Below, piece by piece: positions 41,697 to 49,157 of a stretch of 64,000 nucleotides of DNA. The number at the start of each line of letters is the position of its first letter. Within the stretch, counting starts at the first letter, position 1. This DNA is from Devosia sp. Root635 (GTDB lineage: Bacteria; Pseudomonadota; Alphaproteobacteria; Rhizobiales; Devosiaceae). The stretch lies in contig NZ_LMGZ01000001.1 of the NCBI RefSeq assembly GCF_001427605.1, positions 344,424 to 408,423 on the forward strand, given 5' to 3'. The notes below the pieces were generated by a model. The model searched no databases and had not been told where the DNA came from. It saw only the letters and a list, made by a program, of their open reading frames with translations. The position numbers and the translations under genes were made by a program.

Positions 41697-42641
41697 TTAC
41701 TCCAGGCAATCCACTAGGCTGGTCGCCAGACCCCGCAGCAGGGTGGGATAGAGGTCCGGGCCTTCGGTCAGCGCGCCGCCTTCGGGATCGAGCACGCCGG
41801 ATTTGGCCACGCTGCCTTCGGTGATGGCGGCGATGATGGTCGGCTCGAAATTGGGTTCGGCGAAAACGCAGGTGGCGCCGAGGGTGGCGAGTTTGGTCTT
41901 GAGGGCGTCGATGCGGGCGGCGCCGGGCATGATGTCGGGGGTCACGGTGACCGAGCCGGCGACGTCGAGGCCGAAGCGGGCTTCGAAATACTGATAGGCG
42001 TCGTGGAAGACGATGAAGGGCTTGTCGGCGACGGGGGCCAGGGTGGCCGCGAGTTCGGCTTCGAGTTCGTCGAGCTTCACCTGTTCGGCTTCGGCATTGG
42101 CCTGGTAGGCCGTGGCGTTTGCCGGGTCGGCTTCGGCCAGCGTCGTGGCGATCTGGGCGACCATCAGCTTGGCGTTTTCGGGATCGAGCCAGAAGTGCAT
42201 GTCGCCCTCGTCATGGTCAGCGTGGTCATGCTCTTCGTGGTCGTGGTCGTGGTCGTGGTCCTCGCCTTCATGCTCATGGGCTTCGAAGGCGCCGCCTTCG
42301 CGGACGGGGAGCAGAGTGATGCCGGGGGAATCGGCGAGTTCGACGACGGTGGCGCCGGTGGCCAGGGTTGCGAGGGCGTCGGCCAGGAAAAGCTCCATGC
42401 CATGGCCGGTCCAGAACACGATATCGGCCGCTTCGAGGGCGCCGGCATCGGACGGCTTGAGGGCGTAGGTGTGGGGCGAGGCGGAGCCCTTGACGATGAG
42501 AGTCGGCTCGCCCACGCCGGCCATGACTGATGCGACGAGGGAATGCACCGGCTTGATGGAGGCCACGACATTGGGCGCGGCCATGGCCGTGGTGGTGAGA
42601 AGCGCCGTGGCCAGCAGGGCGAAGGGGGCGAGCAGTTTCAT
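41697..42641 (-). CDS. znuA: Zinc ABC transporter substrate-binding protein
   Basis: A 314-residue periplasmic zinc-binding protein with a signal peptide ending near ALLTTTAMAA. It carries the charged histidine-rich loop typical of ZnuA (residues 122-149). Zinc ligands include the His in SPHTYALKPSD, the His in GDMHFWLDPENAK and the His in VFHDAYQYFE. The gene is divergent from znuC-znuB-zur across a region with two Zur-type palindromes, and in line with aztD. Confidence 0.94.
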   Translation of the reverse strand: MKLLAPFALLATALLTTTAMAAPNVVASIKPVHSLVASVMAGVGEPTLIVKGSASPHTYALKPSDAGALEAADIVFWTGHGMELFLADALATLATGATVVELADSPGITLLPVREGGAFEAHEHEGEDHDHDHDHEEHDHADHDEGDMHFWLDPENAKLMVAQIATTLAEADPANATAYQANAEAEQVKLDELEAELAATLAPVADKPFIVFHDAYQYFEARFGLDVAGSVTVTPDIMPGAARIDALKTKLATLGATCVFAEPNFEPTIIAAITEGSVAKSGVLDPEGGALTEGPDLYPTLLRGLATSLVDCLE

Positions 42642-42656
42642 CGGCGACCTCGTGAT

Positions 42657-42699
42657 ATGTTATGTTATTACGCTTGCCGCGATGTTATGCTATAACGTA
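42657..42699. promoter_or_regulatory. Two Zur-type operator palindromes between znuA and znuC
   Basis: One site, ATGTTATGTTATTAC (42657-42671), has arms GTTAT/ATTAC. The other, ATGTTATGCTATAACGT (42682-42698), has perfect arms GTTAT/ATAAC around GCT. Both fit the AT-rich GTTAT...ATAAC form of proteobacterial Zur boxes, and one lies nearer each divergent start. The TATAAC of the second could be a -10 for znuC. Zur itself is encoded downstream. Confidence 0.75.
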
Positions 42700-42744
42700 T
42701 TGGAGTGGGTCAAGGGGTGGCCGTGCGTTTTTCGCCGGCCTCGA

Positions 42745-42797
42745 CACCCCCACCCCCGGCCCCTCCCCTCAGGGGGGAGGGGAGAGATGGAGCCGAT
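42745..42797. repeat. Class B repeat in the znuC leader
   Basis: It contains CACCCCCACCCCCGGCCCC and the hairpin CCCTCCCCTCAGGGGGGAGGG, ending in GAGCCGAT (42790-42797). It sits between the Zur sites and the znuC start, 7 bases before the ATG, so the leader RNA carries the hairpin. Confidence 0.82.
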
Positions 42798-42803
42798 GAT
42801 TTT

Positions 42804-43598
42804 ATGAATGCGGTCGTTCCGAAAGACATTCTCATCACGCTCAGCAATGCTGGCGTTACGCGCGGTGGGCGAACCCTGGTCAACGGGGTCGACCTGACGA
42901 TTGCGCGCGGCGAGATCGTGACGCTGATCGGGCCGAACGGCTCGGGCAAATCGACGACCGCCAAGCTGGCGACGGGCGTATTGAAGCCGACCATGGGCAG
43001 TGTGACGCGCCTGCCCGGCCTGCGCATCGGCTATGTGCCGCAGAAGCTCAGCATCGACTGGACGCTGCCGTTGACGGTGGAGCGGCTGATGACGCTGACC
43101 GGGCGGCATACGCCCGAAGCGATCGACGCGACGCTGGAGGCGGTGGGCGCGGCGCGGCTGCGCAAGGCGGCGGTGCAGGAATTGTCGGGCGGGGAATTCC
43201 AGCGCGTGCTGTTTGCGCGGGCAATGATCCGCAAGCCGGACCTGCTGGTGCTGGACGAGCCGGTGCAGGGCGTCGATTTTTCCGGCGAGGTGGCGCTCTA
43301 TGAGCTGGTGCGGCAAATCCGCGACACGACGCGGAGCGGGATTTTGATGATTTCGCACGATCTGCATGTGGTGATGGCCGAGACTGATACGGTGATCTGC
43401 CTCAACGGGCATGTGTGTTGCCGGGGTACGCCGAGCGCGGTGAAGCGCAGCCCGGAATATCTCAAGCTGTTCGGTGAGCGGGCGGCCGGCTCGCTGGCGA
43501 TTTATGAGCATCATCATGACCACGAGCATCACGACGATGGGTGTGTGGTGGCTGAGGGGCATGAGCATGGGCATGAGGGGCACGATCATGGGCATTGA
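42804..43598 (+). CDS. znuC: Zinc ABC transporter ATP-binding protein
   Basis: A 264-residue ABC ATPase. Walker A is GPNGSGKST near 42-50, the signature ELSGGEFQRVLFARAM lies mid-protein, Walker B is LLVLDEPVQGVD, and the switch histidine is in MISHDLHVV. The C-terminus carries an unusually histidine-rich tail (about residues 233-264) absent from the ATPase core. The ATG at 42804 begins MNAVVPKD; the earlier open frame reads through a repeat. It is the first gene of znuC-znuB-zur. Confidence 0.93.
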   Translation: MNAVVPKDILITLSNAGVTRGGRTLVNGVDLTIARGEIVTLIGPNGSGKSTTAKLATGVLKPTMGSVTRLPGLRIGYVPQKLSIDWTLPLTVERLMTLTGRHTPEAIDATLEAVGAARLRKAAVQELSGGEFQRVLFARAMIRKPDLLVLDEPVQGVDFSGEVALYELVRQIRDTTRSGILMISHDLHVVMAETDTVICLNGHVCCRGTPSAVKRSPEYLKLFGERAAGSLAIYEHHHDHEHHDDGCVVAEGHEHGHEGHDHGH

Positions 43599-43626
43599 GG
43601 TTTTGGTGGCTGGATGCCCAGTCGTT

Positions 43627-43746
43627 CTTCCCTCCCCCTTGAGGGGAGGGATCGAGGGTGGGGGTGTCGGGGCCTCCACGCATTTTGAACTCGGGGAAAG
43701 CGCGACACCCCCACCCCAACCCCTCCCCTCAAGGGGGAGGGGCTTT
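43627..43746. repeat. Class B inverted repeat between znuC and znuB
   Basis: CCCTCCCCCTTGAGGGGAGGG with GGGGGTGTCG on the left mirrors CGACACCCCC with CCCTCCCCTCAAGGGGGAGGG on the right. It lies inside the presumed znuC-znuB-zur operon and may alter the ratio of ATPase to permease. Confidence 0.85.
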
Positions 43747-43774
43747 GGCTTGGTGCCTGAAACTGGGGTGTGCC

Positions 43775-44593
43775 ATGTTCGGTGATTATTTCACTCGCGC
43801 ACTCATCGCCGGGGTCGGCCTGGCCCTCGTCGCCGGGCCTCTGGGGTGCTTTGTCGTCTGGCGGCGGATGGCGTATTTCGGCGATACGATGGCGCATTCG
43901 GCGCTGCTGGGGGTGGCGCTGTCGATCATCCTGTCGATGAACATGACGCTGGGTGTGTTCGCCGTGGCGGCTTTGGTGGCCGGGGCGCTGATCGTGCTGC
44001 AGCGGCAGGCGAGCCTGTCGACCGATGCGTTGCTGGGGATATTGAGCCATTCGACGCTGGCGGTGGGGCTGGTGCTGGTGGGGTTCCTCACCACGGTCCG
44101 GATCGACCTGATGGGGTTCCTGTTCGGCGACATCCTGGCCGTATCGGTGGAGGATATCGTCATCATCTATGGCGGCGGGGTGGGCATTCTCGCCATCCTG
44201 ATCCTGGCGTGGCGGCCTTTGCTGGCATCGACCGTGAGCCCGGAACTGGCGGAGGCCGAAGGGTTGCGGCCGGAGGCGAGCCGGCTGGTGCTGATGATTT
44301 TGATGGCCTCGGTCATCGCCATTGCCATGAAGCTGGTGGGCGTGCTGCTCATCACCTCGCTCTTGATCATTCCCGCGGCGACGGCGCGGCGGCTGAGCGC
44401 CACGCCGGAGGCGATGGCGGCAGTGGCGGCGGTGCTCGGCGCCGTTGCCGTGGTCGGGGGGTTGTTCGGATCAAGAACGTGGGATACCGCGTCCGGCCCC
44501 TCGATCGTGGTGATGGCTTTGGTGATATTCCTTGTGTCGCTGGCGGTTCCCGTTTCGCGACTGTTCGGCAGGAGGGTGCCCCATGGCACATAG
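43775..44593 (+). CDS. znuB: Zinc ABC transporter permease
   Basis: A 272-residue ABC-3 family permease with about eight hydrophobic segments. Family segments include RRMAYFGDTMAHSALLGVAL near the start, GFLFGDILAVS and KLVGVLLITSLLIIPAATAR. It pairs with ZnuC and the ZnuA binding protein for zinc import. The ATG at 43775 follows repeat DNA that gives a spurious upstream extension. Its end overlaps the zur start by 11 bases. Confidence 0.94.
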   Translation: MFGDYFTRALIAGVGLALVAGPLGCFVVWRRMAYFGDTMAHSALLGVALSIILSMNMTLGVFAVAALVAGALIVLQRQASLSTDALLGILSHSTLAVGLVLVGFLTTVRIDLMGFLFGDILAVSVEDIVIIYGGGVGILAILILAWRPLLASTVSPELAEAEGLRPEASRLVLMILMASVIAIAMKLVGVLLITSLLIIPAATARRLSATPEAMAAVAAVLGAVAVVGGLFGSRTWDTASGPSIVVMALVIFLVSLAVPVSRLFGRRVPHGT

Positions 44594-44996
44594 TCACGAT
44601 GTTCCCGGCGACCTGACGCGCAACCAGGGCCTGGTGCTGGGCGCGCTCAACCATTCCGAAGCGCCGCTGAGCGCCTATGACATTCTCGACAGGCTGCGGG
44701 CAGACGGCTTGCGGGCGCCGCTGCAGGTGTATCGGGCGCTCGACAAGCTGGTGGAGCGCGGGCTGGCCCATCGGCTGGAATCGCTCAATGCGTTCGTGGC
44801 CTGCGCGGATGCGCATTGCCACCGCAAGGGCCTGATTGCCTTTGCGATCTGCGAGGGCTGCGGCAAGGTGGATGAATTTGCCGATGCGGTGATCGAGGAG
44901 CGGCTGGGCGACTGGGCCGGCGCCAAGGGGTTTCGGGTGGAGCGGACGACGATGGAGATACGGGGGACGTGCGAGGCGTGTGCGGGGGTGGCCTGA
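44583..44996 (+). CDS. zur: Zinc uptake regulator Zur (Fur family)
   Basis: A 137-residue Fur-family repressor. The N-terminal winged helix includes APLSAYDILDRLRADGL and the recognition region APLQVYRALDKLVERGLAHRL. Structural zinc cysteines occur as CEGC and CEAC, and regulatory-site residues lie in CADAHCHRKG. Gene overlap with znuB and Zur-like palindromes upstream of znuA/znuC support Zur rather than Fur or Irr. The class A repeat begins four bases after the stop. Confidence 0.92.
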   Translation: MAHSHDVPGDLTRNQGLVLGALNHSEAPLSAYDILDRLRADGLRAPLQVYRALDKLVERGLAHRLESLNAFVACADAHCHRKGLIAFAICEGCGKVDEFADAVIEERLGDWAGAKGFRVERTTMEIRGTCEACAGVA

Positions 44997-45000
44997 GATT

Positions 45001-45133
45001 GCGCCACGCCCTCGTGGTTCGAGGCGCTGAAGAAGCGCACCTCACCATGAGGGCTACTTTTAGCTCGATGTTCCAACAGCCCTCATGGTGAGGCGGGAGC
45101 GCAGCGACCCTCGAACCACGAGGGCGTGGCACT
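45001..45133. repeat. Class A inverted repeat between zur and rsmD stops
   Basis: A full copy running from GCGCCACGCCCTCGTGG to CCACGAGGGCGTGGCAC. It fills the whole gap between two convergent genes; its last bases form part of the rsmD stop codon. Confidence 0.9.
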
Positions 45134-45689
45134 ATCCGCCAAACGTCAGAAAATGCACCGCCGCCGCGCCGTATTCGCGGCGGTCGTCCAGCGTGAAACC
45201 CTCGGGGATTTCTGCCGTCGCATCGACGCTTTCCTCGAAGACGATGGTGGCGCCAGGTGCCAGCCAGCCGCCGGCGGCAAGGCCGGCCAGCGCCTGTTCG
45301 CCCAGGCCCTTGCCATAGGGCGGGTCGAGGAAGACCAGCTGGAACTGGCCGAAAGTGCCCGGCGTGCCCAGATCGGTGGCATCGCGGCGCAGGAGCTTGG
45401 TGATGCCCCCTGCCCCGAAGGCTTCGATGTGATCGCGGATGAGACCACGGGCCTCGGCGCCGGTATCGACGAAGGTGACGTGGCTGGCGCCGCGCGACAG
45501 GGCTTCGAGCCCCAGCGCGCCGGTGCCGGCGAAGAGATCGAGCACGCGGATGTCGCTGAAGACCGGGCCGAGGCGGCTGGCGAGGATGTTGAACATCGAT
45601 TCGCGGACGCGATCGGCCGTGGGGCGGATGGAGTCGTCCGACGGGGAGGTCAGTTGCTTGCCGCGGAATTTGCCGGCGACGATGCGCAT
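45132..45689 (-). CDS. rsmD: 16S rRNA (guanine(966)-N(2))-methyltransferase
   Basis: A 185-residue methyltransferase that methylates G966 of 16S rRNA. The SAM-binding strand is VLDLFAGTGALGLEALSRGA, the catalytic motif is DPPYG in LVFLDPPYGKGL, and the start MRIVAGKFRGKQL is typical of RsmD. The stop codon lies at the edge of the class A repeat. It follows the pseudouridine synthase gene on the same strand after a class C repeat. Confidence 0.93.
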   Translation of the reverse strand: MRIVAGKFRGKQLTSPSDDSIRPTADRVRESMFNILASRLGPVFSDIRVLDLFAGTGALGLEALSRGASHVTFVDTGAEARGLIRDHIEAFGAGGITKLLRRDATDLGTPGTFGQFQLVFLDPPYGKGLGEQALAGLAAGGWLAPGATIVFEESVDATAEIPEGFTLDDRREYGAAAVHFLTFGG

Positions 45690-45712
45690 GGTGAGGGTCC
45701 CTTACACAGATC

Positions 45713-45796
45713 GTCACCCTCGGGCTTGACCCGAGAGCTCTGTACTTAGCTGCAACTCGGCAAGTGAAGGGCCCTCGGGTCAAGCCCGAGGGTGAC
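45713..45796. repeat. Class C-type inverted repeat with 23-bp perfect arms
   Basis: The left end is GTCACCCTCGGGCTTGACCC followed by GAG, and the right end is its exact complement. It fills most of the gap between rluB-type and rsmD genes and would form a strong hairpin. Confidence 0.9.
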
Positions 45797-45809
45797 GCAC
45801 GGAGATAAA

Positions 45810-47597
45810 TTACGTCCTCGGCTTGCGCGGCCCACTCGGCCGCCCCGTGCCGCCGCCGGGACGGCCACCGGGCTTGCCGCCCGGCTTGAAACCACCCGGA
45901 CGCGGGCCGCGGGCCGGCGCCGCACCATCGCGTTTGGCCATGGGCTTGCCGTCGGCGCGCATGCGCGGCTTGCCATAGGTCTTGGCCTCGGAGCCGAATT
46001 CGTCGCGGCCCGGACGGGTCGGGCGATCGCCAGCGGGGCGCGCACTCCTGCCTTCGGGGCGGAACGTCTTGGGTCTTTCGGAAAAATTGCGACCGGGGCG
46101 CTTGGCTTCGCTCTTGAAAGCCGCGCCTTCGCCGCGCTCGCTATCGGGGCGAAGGCGGGGCGTGAATTCGCGCGCCGGGCGCTCGGCACCGGCATCGCTG
46201 CGGCGCGGGCCACGTGGCGTGCCGGCGAATTCGCGATCACGCGGGGGACGAGCCCCGCCTTCCGGGCGCGGACCACGCGGGCGATCGCCGAAGGACTTGC
46301 CGGGGCGTTCGCTGCGCTCGGCACCGGCACGCGCCCCGGCCGGACGACGATCATCGTCACGACGCGGACCACGCGTCTTGTCCCCGAAAGGCTTTTTGCC
46401 GAAAGGCTTCTTGTCGCCGAAGCTCTTCTTGTCGCCGGACGGCTTGCCGGCCGGACGCGGCGCGGCCTTGCCGAAGGACTTGGCGGACTGGTCATCGCGA
46501 TCGGGGCGCTTGACGATGCGGGTATTGCGCTTGGCCACGAATTCTTCCGGCGCGCGGCCATCTTCGTCGAAGTGGATATGGCGGGGCGGGGCCATCTCTT
46601 CGTCACGCTCGTCAAGCCGCTTCGGCGCGGGCTTGCGGCTGTCGAAGCGGCCAGGGCGATCCTGGCGCGGCCGTTCCTCGTGCATTTCCCGCTCGGTCTT
46701 TTCGGCGCCGTCGGTGAAACGGAAGCGCTGGCGGGCGATTTCGACCGTGTTGGTGCCACGCCCCGTCAGGCGGTCGCGGGTGGGCTTGCCGACCAGGGCA
46801 TTGGCCTCGGCCGGCATCTCGCTGTCGAAATCGACGTCGGCGGCATCGGCGAGCTTCTTGCCGAGCTGGTCGCGCAGCATCTTGGCCTTGATGGTTTCGA
46901 CGCCACCAACCGGGATATCGCCGAGCTGGAACGGGCCATAGCTGACGCGGATCAGGCGATTGACCTCGAGGCCGAGGGCGCCGAGGACATTCTTGACCTC
47001 GCGGTTCTTGCCTTCGCGCAGGGCGAGGACGAGCCAGACATTGGCGCCCTGCTCGCGCTCGAGCGTGGCTTCGATGGCGCCGTATTTGATGCCATCGATC
47101 TCGATGCCGTCCTTGAGCTTGTCGAGCGCCGCCTGGGTGACGGTGCCGTGGGCGCGCACGCGATAGCGGCGCAGCCAGCCGGTGGCGGGCAGTTCGAGCA
47201 CGCGCTTGAGGCCGCCATCATTGGTCAGCAGCAGCAGGCCCTCGGTATTGATATCGAGGCGCCCGACGGTGACGACACGCGGCAGACCGTGGGTTTCGAG
47301 ATGCTCGAAAATGGTCTCGCGGCCTTCGGGGTCCTTCTCGGTGACAACCAGGCCCGCCGGCTTGTGGTAAAGCCAGACGCGGGTGCCCTGGCGGGCGGCG
47401 AGCGGGGCGCCATCGACCATGATCTTGTCGCGGTCGGTGACGTTGAAGGCCGGTGTGAGAACCTTCTTGCCGTTGACGACGACGCGGCCCTCGGTGATCC
47501 ACACTTCGGCATCGCGGCGGGAGCAGAGTCCGGAGCGGGCGATGACCTTGGCGAGGCGGTCGCCGGTATCGGGTTTGGCGGGAGCAATGTCGCTCAT
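45810..47597 (-). CDS. rluB: 23S rRNA pseudouridine synthase (RluB/RluE/RluF family) with long basic tail
   Basis: A 595-residue protein. The first 250 residues are a normal RluB-type enzyme with an N-terminal S4 domain (LAKVIARSGLCSRRDAEVWI) and the catalytic GRLDINTEGLLLLTNDG, whose Asp is the nucleophile. The remaining 345 residues are a low-complexity Arg/Gly/Pro/Lys-rich tail with repeated KPFGDK and RGPR-like units and are presumably disordered and RNA-binding. Such tails occur in alphaproteobacterial homologues, though this one is long. Exact target uridine is inferred from the family. Confidence 0.88.
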   Translation of the reverse strand: MSDIAPAKPDTGDRLAKVIARSGLCSRRDAEVWITEGRVVVNGKKVLTPAFNVTDRDKIMVDGAPLAARQGTRVWLYHKPAGLVVTEKDPEGRETIFEHLETHGLPRVVTVGRLDINTEGLLLLTNDGGLKRVLELPATGWLRRYRVRAHGTVTQAALDKLKDGIEIDGIKYGAIEATLEREQGANVWLVLALREGKNREVKNVLGALGLEVNRLIRVSYGPFQLGDIPVGGVETIKAKMLRDQLGKKLADAADVDFDSEMPAEANALVGKPTRDRLTGRGTNTVEIARQRFRFTDGAEKTEREMHEERPRQDRPGRFDSRKPAPKRLDERDEEMAPPRHIHFDEDGRAPEEFVAKRNTRIVKRPDRDDQSAKSFGKAAPRPAGKPSGDKKSFGDKKPFGKKPFGDKTRGPRRDDDRRPAGARAGAERSERPGKSFGDRPRGPRPEGGARPPRDREFAGTPRGPRRSDAGAERPAREFTPRLRPDSERGEGAAFKSEAKRPGRNFSERPKTFRPEGRSARPAGDRPTRPGRDEFGSEAKTYGKPRMRADGKPMAKRDGAAPARGPRPGGFKPGGKPGGRPGGGTGRPSGPRKPRT

Positions 47598-47666
47598 GGC
47601 GATTCTTTCATGTCATGCGGGACCCATATGCCCGAGAAAGCCCGGGCGGGCGGCGCGGAAAAGGCG

Positions 47667-47691
47667 AAGCGGCCGGATGATCCGGCCGCTT
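47667..47691 (-). terminator. Strong hairpin downstream of the lipoprotein gene
   Basis: AAGCGGCCGGA pairs perfectly with TCCGGCCGCTT around a three-base loop, 26 bases past the lipoprotein stop and before rluB. No run of T follows directly, so it may be a weak terminator or an RNA stability element. Confidence 0.55.
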
Positions 47692-47716
47692 GAACAGGTG
47701 GAACCGACGGCAAGCG

Positions 47717-48424
47717 TCAGTCGAGCGTGATCTCGTCGTCGGTCAGGCCCACACCGGGCCCGGAACTGGACGAGGCGCCGGGGGAGCTATAGGTGGCGCG
47801 GATGGCCTTGCGCACCGACTCGGGGCATTTGGGATCGTTGAGCGAAACCAGCTCGCCATCGGGCGCGGCACAGACCAGGTCGGCACTGCCGACGCGGGTG
47901 AAATATTCCGCGGGCGGCAGATAGAGCGGACGCTTGCCATTGACGGTGCTCACATCGGCGTTGTGCGCCTGCATGCGGGCAACCAGCATGCGAGTTTCCT
48001 GCTCGGTCAGCGGGCGGCCCGAAACCGAACTCAAATCCACGACCTTGGCATTGCGCAGGCGCTGGATATCGGCCTCGGAGAGATTGGTGGTATCGATCTG
48101 GACGCTGTCGCTATCGGTGGGCAGTTGGGCAACCGCAGCTTCCGGCGCCGGTGGCGGCAAGGCCTGGCCGCTGGCCGGCAGCACCAGCGGGGCGCGGGCG
48201 TTGGTAATATCTTCCTTGGGCGCCTCGCCGGGGAGCAGGCCGACACCGCGCGCCGTGGTCGTCATGACCTCGCGCTCGAAGGTGCCGAAATCGGTCAGGG
48301 CATTGGTGCCTTCCACCGTGGTACAGGCGCCCAGCGCCAGAGCCAGCAGCAGGCCAACAGATGCCAATCCGGTCCGGGTAGCCGCCCGCAGAGCAGTATG
48401 CTGCCCGGTCAAACCAATACGCAT
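47717..48424 (-). CDS. Conserved hypothetical lipoprotein
   Basis: A 235-residue protein with a lipoprotein signal: a hydrophobic stretch VGLLLALALGAC with the lipobox LGAC and acceptor Cys34. After it comes a low-complexity linker rich in Pro and Ala, then a predicted globular part with LSEADIQRLRNAKVVDLSSV and a late DLVCAAPDGELVSLND. It is likely anchored in a membrane facing the periplasm. It follows lspA, the lipoprotein signal peptidase gene, by 66 bases on the same strand. Function unknown. Confidence 0.75.
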   Translation of the reverse strand: MRIGLTGQHTALRAATRTGLASVGLLLALALGACTTVEGTNALTDFGTFEREVMTTTARGVGLLPGEAPKEDITNARAPLVLPASGQALPPPAPEAAVAQLPTDSDSVQIDTTNLSEADIQRLRNAKVVDLSSVSGRPLTEQETRMLVARMQAHNADVSTVNGKRPLYLPPAEYFTRVGSADLVCAAPDGELVSLNDPKCPESVRKAIRATYSSPGASSSSGPGVGLTDDEITLD

Positions 48425-48490
48425 GAAACGTCCTTCAAGATGTCGGCGGCGCTTATAGCCTATTCCGTGGGCTAAGGCCAGATTCTGGCA

Positions 48491-49039
48491 TCAACGTGTT
48501 CGTGGCCGGCCCAGGCCGATGAGATCGGCGATGAGCAGGATGACACCTGCGGTTATGGCGATGTCGGCCAGGTTGAAGATGTAGAACGACCAGGTGCCCC
48601 AATGGAAGTGGAAGAAATCGGCGACGGCGCCGTAGATCAGGCGGTCCATGGCGTTGGACAATGCGCCACCGATGCAGAAGGCGAGGCCGAGCCGGATCAA
48701 CGCGGAATCGGCCCGCAGCCACCAGACGGACAGCGCGACGATGGCGACCAGCATGACGAGGCCCAGCGCCCAGACCGGCAGGCCATCGAAGAGGCCATAG
48801 GAAATGCCAGTGTTCCAGACGAGGACATAGTCGAAGAAATCAGTGACGCGGAGGACTTCGCCGCCGCGCCAGCCAGTCATCGAGAACGGGACATAGCTGG
48901 TGAATACGTCGGTGCAGGGGGCGGCGCCGATGGCGATGCAGTCGGACGAGACCTGGAACGCCTTGTGGGCGCGGTCGATGCCAAAGGCCAGGACGGCCGT
49001 GGTGAGGGAGATATAGATGGAGGGGGAACGCAGGTTCAC
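48491..49039 (-). CDS. lspA: Lipoprotein signal peptidase
   Basis: A 182-residue inner-membrane aspartyl peptidase that removes lipoprotein signal peptides. Four hydrophobic segments are seen, and the catalytic aspartates lie in SNAMDRLIYGAVADF and FNLADIAITAG. The best start is a GTG at 49039 with AAGGAG 11 bases upstream. That site is made by the edge of a class D repeat, and codons further upstream are repeat-derived. It is followed by a lipoprotein gene and preceded by ileS, the classic ileS-lspA pairing. Confidence 0.93.
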   Translation of the reverse strand: MNLRSPSIYISLTTAVLAFGIDRAHKAFQVSSDCIAIGAAPCTDVFTSYVPFSMTGWRGGEVLRVTDFFDYVLVWNTGISYGLFDGLPVWALGLVMLVAIVALSVWWLRADSALIRLGLAFCIGGALSNAMDRLIYGAVADFFHFHWGTWSFYIFNLADIAITAGVILLIADLIGLGRPRTR

Positions 49040-49050
49040 GAAGCAGTTGC

Positions 49051-49147
49051 TCCTTCTCCCCTTCTCCCCTCGTGGGAGAAGGGGGCACCCCGGATCAAGT
49101 CCGGGGCAGGCTCTTCTCCCACGAGGGGAGAAGGGGATGGAGCCGAT
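49051..49147. repeat. Class D repeat between ileS and lspA
   Basis: Hairpin CTTCTCCCCTCGTGGGAGAAG, a central CCCCGGATCAAGTCCGGGG, and CTTCTCCCACGAGGGGAGAAG, ending in GAGCCGAT (49140-49147). It interrupts the usually tight ileS-lspA pair and provides the ribosome-binding site of lspA. Confidence 0.87.
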
Positions 49148-49157
49148 AGCTCCACCA

